Shown: positions 17,269-27,384 of the stretch, in pieces
Numbering within the stretch: the stretch's first letter is position 1
Layout: every line of letters starts with the position of its first letter
Assembly (NCBI RefSeq): GCF_004000925.1
Contig: NZ_BIME01000003.1
Location: forward strand, 558,001-622,000
Length of the DNA stretch: 64,000 nt
Direction: 5' to 3'
DNA from: Paenibacillus illinoisensis NBRC 15959
GTDB taxonomy: Bacteria; Bacillota; Bacilli; Paenibacillales; Paenibacillaceae
The notes under the pieces: model-generated
What the model saw: only the letters and a program-made list of their open reading frames with translations
What the model was told of the DNA's origin: nothing
The model's database searches: none
Translations under genes and position numbers: made by a program

Positions 17269-17461
17269 CTCATTTCAACTCTATGCGTCACAGCCCAAAG
17301 CCGCGCCCCGCTTGGTTTTCCTGTATTATCCATAACATGGCAGGCGAATATTCTTACCCATTATGCCTCACGTTCAGGTATACTATGTAGTTTCGGTCTA
17401 GTTTTAAGACTAGGTTCTAAGACCCACAATAATGCGAAATTATTTTCATAAAAGCACAATC

Positions 17462-17497
17462 AAAAAATCCCTCGCCTGATGATCTCAGACAAGGGAT
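17462..17497 (-). terminator. Intrinsic terminator after the 17624-18385 gene
   Basis: ATCCCT/AGGGAT outer stem with CTGA/TCAG inside, followed on the minus strand by six T residues. Confidence 0.75.
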
Positions 17498-17623
17498 GCT
17501 TGTATGAATTGAATATGCTATCCTACTATATTTCTCGGTTGCTCTCAGGCCTTGAAGAATGAATTCCTGAATTCATAGTTACGTCAAGCTCTATACGCCT
17601 CATGCGTATTTGTAATCTATTAC

Positions 17624-18385
17624 TTATTCAGCCTGAAGCACTTCCATAAGATTATCGTATTCCTCACTCGTCAGATATTTCGATATCACCTGTTCAATAT
17701 CACGTAATTCCTGTTCGGTCAGGCCATCTTCCATCGCGCCCGAGATCTGCTGCATTTCATTTTGGGGAAGCTTTGCCATCAGCAGACTGAAGATCTTCTC
17801 TTTTTCCTCCAGAGGCAGCTTGTCCTTTGTTCCCGTAATATCATCTGGTGATACGACAATATCATCATTACCTGAACCAGCAGAGTTACCAGACGTTCCA
17901 GCCGTACCATTGCCAGCTGCTGTCCCGTTTCCACTTCCCGCAGCGCCTTCTGGAGCCTTATTGGGGTCTGTGTCTATGCTGCCAGTGTCACCGTTGCTGC
18001 TCTCGCCTCCACCGATTGAAGCCGTCTGGTCGGTTTTATCTGACCCATTCCCTGTATTGCCAGAACCATTGTCAGTGCTTGTCTCCGGTTGATCTGTTCC
18101 ATTCTCCATGACCGATATGGCGTCCTCTGGAACTTGTTCTTCTTCAGCACCAGTCGGCTGATCCGTTGTTCCTGCTCCCGGTTTGTTCTCCTCGCTCGCC
18201 TTACCACCGAGTGCACCCTGGAACATGGATGTTAACCCCAGCGGTTGACCTTCCCACTCAATATTAAAACTCGCCAGCAGCGATTTCACATACGACTGTA
18301 CAATTAATCCGGTTGTCAGTAAGGTCAATGAACTAACCAGCATGACGGTAAGTACGATTTTGGCAAACCATTGAAGCAACTTCAT
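17624..18385 (-). CDS. Membrane-anchored protein with disordered linker and helical C-terminal domain
   Basis: 253 residues. An N-terminal membrane segment (about 9-32) precedes a short conserved-looking stretch. About 110 residues of Gly/Ser/Asn/Thr/Asp-rich, probably disordered linker follow. The helical C-terminal domain (KLPLEEKEKIFSLLMAKLP to EEYDNLMEVLQAE) suits an extracytoplasmic function. The ATG at 18385 has GGAGGAG 6 nt upstream and is preferred to the frame start at 18433. It sits between purA and the wal-linked M23 gene with its own terminator. I do not recognise the family. Confidence 0.75.
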   Translation of the reverse strand: MKLLQWFAKIVLTVMLVSSLTLLTTGLIVQSYVKSLLASFNIEWEGQPLGLTSMFQGALGGKASEENKPGAGTTDQPTGAEEEQVPEDAISVMENGTDQPETSTDNGSGNTGNGSDKTDQTASIGGGESSNGDTGSIDTDPNKAPEGAAGSGNGTAAGNGTAGTSGNSAGSGNDDIVVSPDDITGTKDKLPLEEKEKIFSLLMAKLPQNEMQQISGAMEDGLTEQELRDIEQVISKYLTSEEYDNLMEVLQAE

Positions 18386-18501
18386 CCCTGTTCTCCTCCT
18401 CCGATTATCCAACCTGTCTGTGGCAGTCAGCACATCAGGTCTGTGATTCTACTGTTATTCAGTATTGACGGAAATCTCGGGATTATATCAGGAGATATGC
18501 G

Positions 18502-18540
18502 AAAAACCCCAGTCATCGCTTATGGGGCGACAACTGGGGG
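18502..18540 (-). terminator. Intrinsic terminator after purA
   Basis: CCCCAGT/ACTGGGG stem with inner CGC/GCG pairing and five T residues on the minus strand, 17 bp past the purA stop. Confidence 0.85.
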
Positions 18541-18556
18541 CTCTGATTCAACTTAA

Positions 18557-19942
<1,386 letters not shown>

Positions 19943-20014
19943 CTAACGGACAGTGAAAATCCCCCTCGTGTTACATATCAAGGAAGGTTTTCGCTGCTTT
20001 AACGCAGCAATTCT

Positions 20015-20043
20015 AGTGTACCAGTCCCCTATTTCAAAGTCAA
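20015..20043 (-). promoter_or_regulatory. purA promoter
   Basis: Minus strand: TTGACT (20038-20043), a 17-nt spacer and TACACT (20015-20020). The predicted start of transcription near 20008 is followed at once by a GCTGC/GCAGC hairpin (19993-20008). A second hairpin (GGTGC/GCACC) sits just before the purA ribosome site. Confidence 0.8.
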
Positions 20044-20047
20044 ATGA

Positions 20048-20091
20048 AATGGCGAACAATTGGTAATCGCACTAGTTTAATGTTCGGAATT
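20048..20091. promoter_or_regulatory. PurR box pair upstream of purA
   Basis: The Bacillus PurBox consensus is AWWWCCGAACWWT. The minus-strand box at 20079-20091 (AATTCCGAACATT) matches it fully. The plus-strand box at 20048-20060 (AATGGCGAACAAT) matches 11 of 13. They are inverted and 18 nt apart, the arrangement used by PurR dimers, and end 5 bp upstream of the -35. Confidence 0.8.
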
Positions 20092-20109
20092 AACCCCATA
20101 TTCCCTCGC

Positions 20110-20158
20110 AAAAAACCGGGGCTGCCTGTCAAAACTAGCTTGACGGCTAACCCCGGTT
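20110..20158 (-). terminator. Intrinsic terminator after dnaB
   Basis: AACCGGGG/CCCCGGTT stem with inner TGTCAA/TTGACG-type pairing, followed by T residues on the minus strand. It ends the MazG-like-yybS-gdpP-rplI-dnaB operon. Confidence 0.88.
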
Positions 20159-20284
20159 TAATTGCACGATAGAATTAAGGCTCTACATATCGTATTAGGA
20201 ATCTATTTATAAGTCCATATTAACTAGTAGTTGATGAGCACAGAATCTTCTCTATTATCTAGAAAAAGATAACGTAACTATCAT

Positions 20285-21646
20285 CTACATCGCAAAGGCA
20301 TCATTATGTGCCCGCTCATAGTTAACGAACTTATTGAAGTTTTTGAGGAACACCAGCTCAACCGTACCTACCGGACCATTACGCTGCTTGGCGATAATAA
20401 TCTCGATAATATTTTTCTTCTCGGTCTCCTGGTTATAGTAGTCATCCCGGTACAGGAAGGCTACGATATCGGCATCTTGCTCGATCGAACCCGATTCCCG
20501 CAAGTCACTCATCATCGGACGTTTATCCTGACGCTGCTCTACACCCCGGCTCAGCTGGGACAAGGCAATAACCGGAACTTCAAGTTCCCGGCCAATCTGT
20601 TTCAGTGTACGCGAGATCTCTGATACTTCCTGCTGACGGTTCTCGCCCGCTTTACCGCGGCCGCTGATCAGCTGGAGGTAGTCGATCAGAATCATGCCAA
20701 GACCTTTTTCTTTTTTGAGACGACGGCATTTGGCACGAATATCGGCTACCGTAATCCCTGGTGTATCATCGATATAGATCTCTGCTTCGTTTAATGCAGC
20801 GATCCCCATCGTCAGCTTTTGCCAGTCCTCATCACCTTTGAATTCACCGGTACGAAGAACCCCTGCATCTAGATTGGCTTCCGCACAGATCATACGCTGT
20901 ACCAGCTGCGCGGCTGACATCTCCAGACTGAAGATGGCTACCGTCTCTTGCGCCCGAATGCCAACATTCTGAGCGATATTCAAGGCAAAGGCTGTCTTAC
21001 CTACCGAAGGACGCGCAGCTACAATAATCAAGTCACTACGCTGGAATCCGGCAGTCATCTTGTCGAGATCGATAAATCCGGACGGAATGCCTGTTGTGGT
21101 TCCCCGGTTCTGATGCAGCGTCTCGACTTTGTCGAACACTTCCATCAGTACATCCTGAATGGCGATAAAACCGCTGCTGGAACGTCGGTTGGAAATCTCC
21201 AAAATGCGCCGCTCTGCTTCACCGAGCATCGCAGCAACGTCTTCACCGCCCGTATAGCCTTCACTAACAATCTGCGTAGCTGTACGGATCAAGCGCCGCA
21301 GCATTGATTTTTCTTCAATAATCTGTGCGTAGTAATCCACGTTGGCAGCCGTAGGCACACCATGAGCCAGCTTCGCTAGATAGCTAACGCCGCCAATGTC
21401 CTCCAGCTCGCCTTTATCCTTTAGACGCGAAGTCAGCGTGACAAGGTCAATCGGTTGATTTTCCTCTCCAAGCTGGATCATCGCTTCAAATATCAATTGA
21501 TGGGGCTTATCATAGAAATCCTCGGTTTGCACCCGTTCCATCGCTGTAATCAGGGCCTCGCCCTGTAACAGGATTGCACCCAGCACAGCCTGTTCGGCTT
21601 CCAGGTTCTGTGGGGGAATCCGGTCGAATAACATTTCGCCGCCCAT
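20285..21646 (-). CDS. dnaB: Replicative DNA helicase DnaB (B. subtilis DnaC)
   Basis: A 453-residue hexameric helicase. The N-terminal domain begins PPQNLEAEQAVLGAILL. The RecA-like C-terminal domain has Walker A ARPSVGKTAFALN and the DnaB motifs SLEMSAAQLVQRM and IDYLQLISG. It unwinds DNA ahead of the fork with primase. No intein is present. GGAGG precedes the ATG, 2 bp after rplI. The 5-gene operon couples ribosome, nucleotide-signal and replication genes, as in other Firmicutes. Confidence 0.98.
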   Translation of the reverse strand: MGGEMLFDRIPPQNLEAEQAVLGAILLQGEALITAMERVQTEDFYDKPHQLIFEAMIQLGEENQPIDLVTLTSRLKDKGELEDIGGVSYLAKLAHGVPTAANVDYYAQIIEEKSMLRRLIRTATQIVSEGYTGGEDVAAMLGEAERRILEISNRRSSSGFIAIQDVLMEVFDKVETLHQNRGTTTGIPSGFIDLDKMTAGFQRSDLIIVAARPSVGKTAFALNIAQNVGIRAQETVAIFSLEMSAAQLVQRMICAEANLDAGVLRTGEFKGDEDWQKLTMGIAALNEAEIYIDDTPGITVADIRAKCRRLKKEKGLGMILIDYLQLISGRGKAGENRQQEVSEISRTLKQIGRELEVPVIALSQLSRGVEQRQDKRPMMSDLRESGSIEQDADIVAFLYRDDYYNQETEKKNIIEIIIAKQRNGPVGTVELVFLKNFNKFVNYERAHNDAFAM

Positions 21647-21647
21647 C

Positions 21648-22091
21648 TTACTCCTCCGTTACCTGTACCTTCAAGGTAGCTTTCACTTCAGGGTGAACCT
21701 TGACGGTTACTTGCGTTACGCCGAGTGTGCGAATAGGCTCGTCCAGCTCAATTTTGCGTTTGTCGACTTTCAGACCTTTTGCAGCCAAAGCTTCAGCGAT
21801 TTGTTTGCTTGTAATTGCACCGAACAATCGGCCGCCTTCGCCGGATTTTGCTTTCAGTTCAGTTACTTCTGCTTCCAGCTTTTTGCCGAGTACTTCCGCT
21901 TCAGCCTTCTCTTCCTGCTTGCGTCTTTCCTCCGCTGCATTCTGGTTATCCAGCGTCTTCATGTTACCGTCTGTTGCCAAGCGTGCCATTCCCCGTGGCA
22001 GAAGGAAATTCTGTGCGTATCCCTCGGATACTTCCTTCACTTGTCCTTTTTTCCCTTGACCTTTTACATCTTTTATAAAAATGACTTTCAT
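21648..22091 (-). CDS. rplI: 50S ribosomal protein L9
   Basis: 147 residues with the typical start [20 protein letters not shown], a long connecting helix ([22 protein letters not shown]) and a C-terminal rRNA-binding domain. Its start overlaps the gdpP stop by 4 bp (ATGA). Confidence 0.98.
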   Translation of the reverse strand: MKVIFIKDVKGQGKKGQVKEVSEGYAQNFLLPRGMARLATDGNMKTLDNQNAAEERRKQEEKAEAEVLGKKLEAEVTELKAKSGEGGRLFGAITSKQIAEALAAKGLKVDKRKIELDEPIRTLGVTQVTVKVHPEVKATLKVQVTEE

Positions 22092-24076
22092 TCGAACAGC
22101 CCCTCTTCCTTTTCGATTTCAGCCAGTACGTTCATCAGCCGTTTTTCTGCCTCTCCAAGCGTTCCTTCCAATTGCACGGCAGCATTCGTCAAATGTCCGC
22201 CACCGCCAAGTCTTTCCATGACGACCTGAACATTCATGCGGCCCAGTGACCTTGCACTGATGCCAATCAGTCCATCCGGACGCTCACTAATAACAAATGA
22301 AGCGACCACATCCGTCATATTCAGCAATGTGTCTGCCACCTGGGCAATCATCATCTGTGAAATCTTGCTGCCGGGATCCGTGACCGCCAGCGCAATATTC
22401 CCGTATACCATTTTAGCATGCTTTATGATTTCTGCCTTAGCAATATATTCTGACAAATCCTCTTTCATGAGACGCTGGATCATAATGGTGTCTGCACCAC
22501 TGCGGCGCAGGAAACCTGCGGCTTCGAATGTCCTCGAACCTGTATGCAGTGCAAAATGCTTTGTATCCAGCGTAATCCCGGCCAGCAGGGCCGTTGCTTC
22601 AAGCGGAGTGAATTGTACCTTGTCATGAATATATTGCAGGAGCTCAGTCACAAGCTCCGCAGCCGAAGAAGCATATGGCTCCAGATAGATTAATACCGCA
22701 TCGTTAATAAATTCCTCTCCGCGGCGGTGGTGATCCACCACCACGACGCGATTGGCCGATTGCACAAGCTTCGGTTCCATCGTCATCGATGCCTTATGGG
22801 TATCCACCACCACGAGCAACGTATGCTCCGTCATCATTTGTGTCGCTTGTTCAGGTGAGACGAAGGCTTTGGACAATTTCTCATCCTTGTTCACCTGCTC
22901 CATTAATCGTTCGATGGATGGGTTGATTCCATCCAGGACGATTCTTGCTTCTACATTGTATAAGCTTGCTGCCTTCCACACGCCGATTGAAGCTCCGATT
23001 GCATCCATGTCGGGCATCTTGTGACCCATGATCAGCACTCGATCGCTCTCCTGCATCAAATCACGCAAGGCATGGGCAATTACCCGGGCTCTGACCCGTG
23101 TACGTTTCTCCACAGCATTGGATTTTCCGCCGTAGAAGGACAAGCGTTGTCCGGACTTCACAGCAGCCTGATCCCCGCCGCGTCCAAGCGCCATATCCAA
23201 ACTGGACTGTGCCAGTTCACCCATCTCACTGATCGTATCCGAACCAAATGCGAGTCCAATACTGAGTGTCATCGGAACTTTAAGATCCGCCGTCATCTCT
23301 CGCACTTCATCCAGAATGACGAAACGGCTCTGTTCGAGCTCCTGCAGCGATTTATGATTCAGCATCATCAGATAGCGGTCGGAAGAGAGACGGCGTAAGT
23401 AAACTTCATATCTCTTCGCCCAGGATGTAATCTCGCTTGTTACCCGCGCAATAAGCGCAGTACGCTGCTGATCGTCCATTCCCTGTGCTGCCTCGTCCAG
23501 GTTATCCAATACCAGAATACCCAGTGCAATGCGTTCATTCTCATATTTATCGCGCAGTATGGCAAGCTCCGTAATCTCGTAAACATATACATACCGCTCC
23601 TGCGGATTATGAATAACGCCATAGAACCGGTCATCCAACTGGAACTCATCATGAAGTTCCTTGGCCGGTTCTTTGGTTCCATCCTTTTTTTCTTTCGGCT
23701 GAGGCAGCTTCGGGAAAAGGTTAAGCAGTGGATTGCCCACCATCGTCTTTTCCTGAAACATCTCCCCAACGAAACGGTTGTGCCACTCTACCGTACGATC
23801 CTCGCTGTACAGCACGATCCCGAATGGAAGCATGCTGATTGCTTCGCCCTCCATTCGTTTGATCCGAATAGACAGGCCGTTAATGTAGTCGTTAAGCTCG
23901 CGGCGGAACGCCATCTCCGCCTTAATCATGACGATTCCCAGCGCTGAAGCCAGTATCAGACTAATCAAACCAAGCGCCCAGTTATAGATGGTCACGAACA
24001 TAACAAGCAGAAGCAGCAGTATGAACGCCCATACGGTATAGTAGCCGTGCCAGCGTTTCTTCAGAAATTTAGGCAT
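22088..24076 (-). CDS. gdpP: Cyclic-di-AMP phosphodiesterase GdpP
   Basis: A 662-residue membrane enzyme. Two N-terminal membrane helices precede a PAS-like domain, a degenerate GGDEF domain ([13 protein letters not shown] region) and a DHH/DHHA1 phosphodiesterase with [10 protein letters not shown] and C-terminal [10 protein letters not shown]. Known members degrade c-di-AMP and so affect wall tension, potassium and beta-lactam tolerance. The DHH catalytic residues look intact. It overlaps rplI by 4 bp and follows yybS by 12 bp. Confidence 0.96.
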   Translation of the reverse strand: MPKFLKKRWHGYYTVWAFILLLLLVMFVTIYNWALGLISLILASALGIVMIKAEMAFRRELNDYINGLSIRIKRMEGEAISMLPFGIVLYSEDRTVEWHNRFVGEMFQEKTMVGNPLLNLFPKLPQPKEKKDGTKEPAKELHDEFQLDDRFYGVIHNPQERYVYVYEITELAILRDKYENERIALGILVLDNLDEAAQGMDDQQRTALIARVTSEITSWAKRYEVYLRRLSSDRYLMMLNHKSLQELEQSRFVILDEVREMTADLKVPMTLSIGLAFGSDTISEMGELAQSSLDMALGRGGDQAAVKSGQRLSFYGGKSNAVEKRTRVRARVIAHALRDLMQESDRVLIMGHKMPDMDAIGASIGVWKAASLYNVEARIVLDGINPSIERLMEQVNKDEKLSKAFVSPEQATQMMTEHTLLVVVDTHKASMTMEPKLVQSANRVVVVDHHRRGEEFINDAVLIYLEPYASSAAELVTELLQYIHDKVQFTPLEATALLAGITLDTKHFALHTGSRTFEAAGFLRRSGADTIMIQRLMKEDLSEYIAKAEIIKHAKMVYGNIALAVTDPGSKISQMMIAQVADTLLNMTDVVASFVISERPDGLIGISARSLGRMNVQVVMERLGGGGHLTNAAVQLEGTLGEAEKRLMNVLAEIEKEEGLFE

Positions 24077-24087
24077 GACTCATCACC

Positions 24088-25008
24088 CTAACGTTTTGGT
24101 CTCGATATTGCCTCGCGAAGCGGGAACGCCAGATCGATAATCCCGATAATCCGAAGCGGCCCAATGAAGAAGACCGCAACCGCCAGCAAATACGGTATAA
24201 CCGGGTTCCACTTCTTCGCATGTGCCAGGAAGAAGAAGAAACCGATGGCTTGAATCATGAAGCCCAGATTAATCAAAGGCGACAAGTTCATCGCAATCAT
24301 GGTCCAGTATGTCCCATCGCTCTGTCTGGAGATGACCTCGAAGAGCAGTGCCAGGAAGTAATACCAGATCAGAGCACGAGGCATACGCCATTCGCGCGCT
24401 GGTGGCAGCTTCGATACGGATACACCCATCACATTCAGAATAGGACGAGCAATCACGTGTGTGATAAGCGACATCACCATGGATGTCACAACCAAAGCGA
24501 ACGGAATCATGAGTTGTGTCTGCCTTGCGACATCCTGAGTCATTTCAGGTGTCCACGCAAAGCCATTTACCATTTGATTAGACGTATTCGTTAGTGGTTC
24601 AATTGTAAGTCTCACCACATCATCAATATAACTCGACAGATCGAATTGGAAGATGACACTTCCAATCAGCAAGAGCAGCAGGTATTCTGCCAGCATGGCT
24701 CCGGTTCCTGCCAATAATGCGAACAAGGCCGATTTCCTTTTCTTATAGGCATTACCCATAATGATCGCAGGCAGGGTGAATAGCAGCAGCAGTAATAAAT
24801 AGATCGGATGAAACAAGACTAATATGACCGCTACCGGAACAAGGTGCCATATAAATGATTTTACAGATAAGGAAGCATACAAAATAACTCCGGGTACCAT
24901 CATGAAAAATATGGCGAGAACCGATAAAGGAGTTAACAGCGAAAGCAGCAAGAGCAGGTATACTGCGCTCCAGACGGCTGACTTCAAGCTAAATTTCAAC
25001 AAATTCAC
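24088..25008 (-). CDS. yybS: YybS family membrane protein (DUF2232)
   Basis: 306 residues with about eight hydrophobic segments (for example YLLLLLSLLTPLSVLAIFFMM and the C-terminal VAVFFIGPLRIIGIIDLAF). This is the DUF2232 family that precedes gdpP in Bacillales; its function is unknown. Its ATG overlaps the MazG-like stop by 4 bp (25005-25008), indicating translational coupling. Confidence 0.9.
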   Translation of the reverse strand: MNLLKFSLKSAVWSAVYLLLLLSLLTPLSVLAIFFMMVPGVILYASLSVKSFIWHLVPVAVILVLFHPIYLLLLLLFTLPAIIMGNAYKKRKSALFALLAGTGAMLAEYLLLLLIGSVIFQFDLSSYIDDVVRLTIEPLTNTSNQMVNGFAWTPEMTQDVARQTQLMIPFALVVTSMVMSLITHVIARPILNVMGVSVSKLPPAREWRMPRALIWYYFLALLFEVISRQSDGTYWTMIAMNLSPLINLGFMIQAIGFFFFLAHAKKWNPVIPYLLAVAVFFIGPLRIIGIIDLAFPLREAISRPKR

Positions 25009-25349
25009 CTCTTACGCATATGATCTTCTAGCGCGGATATATCCTGGTACCAGTCTTCAAGCTGGTGACCTTCCGATTTGTGCTTTCTCAACTTCTCAAT
25101 TAACAATGCATCCAGATCCTTGAAAGGAATACCGAGCCTGCGGCCCAATATGTAACTACTCATCATCAGACTGGCGAGACTGTCCCCGATGCGGGAGGTA
25201 CTGCCTTCCCATAACGCTTTAAACAATCGGGATACCTGGTCAAGTACTTCGGTTTTCAGCCATTCAATCACTTTAGCGCGTTTGGCTACATCCAGTTCTT
25301 TAGGCATATTGGCGAAAGTCACTCTCCCCGAAAAAGCTTTATTCTCCAT
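25005..25349 (-). CDS. MazG-like family protein
   Basis: 114 residues, predicted all-helical, with IEWLKTEVLDQVSRLFKALWEGS and a SLASLMMSSYILGRRLG segment typical of the small MazG-like family found upstream of yybS in Bacillales. True MazG hydrolyses NTPs; the metal-binding acidic motif is weak here, so activity is uncertain. Start choice is also uncertain. The ATG at 25349 has no ribosome site and overlaps a perfect extended -10 (TGCTATAAT). The next Met, at 25307, has GGGGAGAG 14 nt upstream. Confidence 0.8.
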   Translation of the reverse strand: MENKAFSGRVTFANMPKELDVAKRAKVIEWLKTEVLDQVSRLFKALWEGSTSRIGDSLASLMMSSYILGRRLGIPFKDLDALLIEKLRKHKSEGHQLEDWYQDISALEDHMRKR

Positions 25350-25491
25350 TATAGCATAAAAAGGGGGTCCACAAAATCATCCCCCATGGCAGGAAAATGC
25401 CCGCGCTTCTTATGCTTCCTAATGCTTAACATGATACTGAGAGGCTCTGATTATCCGCGTTCACTGAAGCTTAATTTCAATTAATGATTTC

Positions 25492-25917
25492 TTACTTGGC
25501 TTTCATGGACTCTTTGGCAACAATGCCTTCACAGTATTCAATGATCTGACTGCGCCGCACAATACCAATAAAACGTTCCATATCATCGACCACAGGCACA
25601 AAGTTCTGTACCTTGGCCAGATTGATCAGGTCTTCCATATTGGCATCAATGGATACTGGCTTAATATCGAGGCGAAGAGGTACATCTTTGAGCAGAAATT
25701 TTGAAGCGTTTTCAAATGTAATCTTTCCCTCAGCGTTTTTCATATACCACAATAGATCGCCTTCAGTGACCGTGCCTATATATTTGCCTTCCTTATTCAA
25801 AATGGGTACCGCCGTAAACCGGTGATATTCCATCCGTTCCAACGTTTGCCGCAGAGTAGAATCCGACGTTACACAGGTAACCTCTTGCTTAGGCAGCAAA
25901 AAAAATGCGATGTTCAT
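25492..25917 (-). CDS. CBS domain protein
   Basis: 141 residues comprising a Bateman module of two CBS motifs (about 8-65 and 80-135). Typical residues are HRFTAVPILNKEGKYIGTVTEGDLL and FVPVVDDMERFIGIVRRSQII. Such modules bind adenine nucleotides or c-di-AMP and usually regulate a partner. No effector domain is fused, so it probably acts in trans. AAGGAGG is 12 nt before the ATG. Proximity to gdpP makes c-di-AMP a tempting ligand, but that is speculation. Confidence 0.9.
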   Translation of the reverse strand: MNIAFFLLPKQEVTCVTSDSTLRQTLERMEYHRFTAVPILNKEGKYIGTVTEGDLLWYMKNAEGKITFENASKFLLKDVPLRLDIKPVSIDANMEDLINLAKVQNFVPVVDDMERFIGIVRRSQIIEYCEGIVAKESMKAK

Positions 25918-26022
25918 ACCCTTACGTATCCTCCTTGTATTTCTACTTCAAGTTACGCCTCAACTTATATTATACGGATCAAAACGCAAGATGTTCCAAA
26001 AGGTTGAAATCGCCCTCCAATG

Positions 26023-26061
26023 AAAAAAATCAGCAGCCCGCTCATTAACGTACTGCTGATT
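26023..26061 (-). terminator. Intrinsic terminator after the LCP gene
   Basis: A 9-bp stem (AATCAGCAG/CTGCTGATT) with a 15-nt loop and seven T residues on the minus strand, 32 bp past the stop codon. Confidence 0.87.
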
Positions 26062-26092
26062 GTAGTCATAAACAAGGTCTGTATGGAATTCA

Positions 26093-27127
26093 TTAGTCGA
26101 TCGCTTGCCGGTCTGGAACCATGACTTCACCGGCTGGGGTCGATTCATCCATCCAGTTGTTAATCAGCTCTTTGGCATATTGGACATCCTTCTCATCCGC
26201 CTGACCATAATAAATACCGTCTTTGCGCATTCCTTCGCCGAGAATGGTGAAGCTCGAGATTTGCGGTTTATCCTGGGTCATGACCTGTTTGGCCAGATCA
26301 GTAATAAATGATGGCTGCATGTCTGTCTGGAAGTTCTCTCCCATAATCTGAATCAATTCCGGGATTTTCGTAATCTGATTCAAACTCAGCATTTCGTTTG
26401 CCATGGCGTTCAGGAAAATCTGCTGCCGTTTGGTACGATTAAAATCACTATCCTCACGGTATCTTACATAATACAGGGCTTCCTGACCATCATAGATCGG
26501 CTTGCCGCCTTCAATCGTGAATTGTACGTGATTCGGATCCTTGTTCACGATATCCTCTTCAATCGGCAGCTTCACCCCACCAAGCGCATCCACGACCTTT
26601 TTGATTCCGTCAAAATTGATCGTTGCATAGTAGCCTACATCCGCATCCAGAAACTTCTCCACCGTATTGATGGACATATTCTCCCCTCCGAAAGCGTAGG
26701 CATGCGCAAGCTTGTCGTAATCATCTACGCCATCCTTGTTGGCATCACGTCCAACAATCTGTACATAAGTATCACGGGGGATGGATACGAGCAATACACG
26801 TGATTCCTTCGGTCTGACCACGGCATAAATGACCGTATCCGAGCGACCACGCGTTTTCTCGTACGCACGTTTGTCAGAACCAAGCAGCAGCACCGAAAAC
26901 GGCTCTTTGCGATAGACGGTTGGGTCAGGCGTTTTATTTCCCTCCTGCGGAACATACGATTTGGACAATTGGCCCTCTACAGAGCCTGCCAGGAACAGGT
27001 CAAATGCAGCTACAGCAAGCTGCTGGCGAAACAAATACCCGCCAATCAACAAAACAACGAGCGACACGAGAGTTATATATATGCCTTTTCTTCTTTTCTT
27101 CTTCTTTTCTTTAGTTCTGCTTTTCAT
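26093..27127 (-). CDS. LytR-CpsA-Psr (LCP) family glycopolymer ligase
   Basis: 344 residues. A very basic N-terminus (KSRTKEKKKKRRKG), one membrane helix (about 15-34) and an LCP domain with FSVLLLGSDKRAYEKTRGRSDTVIY, SIPRDTYV and the late Arg-rich RYREDSDFNRTKRQQIF. These are the residues that contact the polyprenyl pyrophosphate head group. The family attaches teichoic acid or other glycopolymers to peptidoglycan at the outer membrane face. AAGGA precedes the ATG. Its own terminator indicates a monocistronic unit. Confidence 0.94.
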   Translation of the reverse strand: MKSRTKEKKKKRRKGIYITLVSLVVLLIGGYLFRQQLAVAAFDLFLAGSVEGQLSKSYVPQEGNKTPDPTVYRKEPFSVLLLGSDKRAYEKTRGRSDTVIYAVVRPKESRVLLVSIPRDTYVQIVGRDANKDGVDDYDKLAHAYAFGGENMSINTVEKFLDADVGYYATINFDGIKKVVDALGGVKLPIEEDIVNKDPNHVQFTIEGGKPIYDGQEALYYVRYREDSDFNRTKRQQIFLNAMANEMLSLNQITKIPELIQIMGENFQTDMQPSFITDLAKQVMTQDKPQISSFTILGEGMRKDGIYYGQADEKDVQYAKELINNWMDESTPAGEVMVPDRQAID

Positions 27128-27302
27128 TCATCGATTCCTTCTTCACTGTCAAAATGAAATTCGATACTACATATCATTAAACGTCTGAAACTGCTTATGA
27201 CACGGTGCTCTCTGAACTTTTCTTTATCTTGGACAGGAACAACGCTCACGCTCGTTCTATTTTAAACATTGCTACAGGACGAAAAGTTACAATACGGTTA
27301 AA

Positions 27303-27358
27303 TTGAAAAGAACAGCACTTCCTTTTGGTTCGTTCAAAGGTTAGGCTGTTCTCTTCAA
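27303..27358 (-). terminator. Intrinsic terminator after the MFS gene
   Basis: A long stem (TTGAA-AGAACAGC paired with GCTGTTCT-TTCAA arms) with an inner loop of about 28 nt. T-rich sequence follows on the minus strand. Confidence 0.75.
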
Positions 27359-27384
27359 ATTATACGTATATCTATTCTATAAGG

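Noticed and set aside
17398-17413. CTAGT-TTTAAG-ACTAG inverted repeat upstream of the M23 gene
   Set aside because: Only five paired bases, far from any promoter element, and no second copy seen; likely chance.
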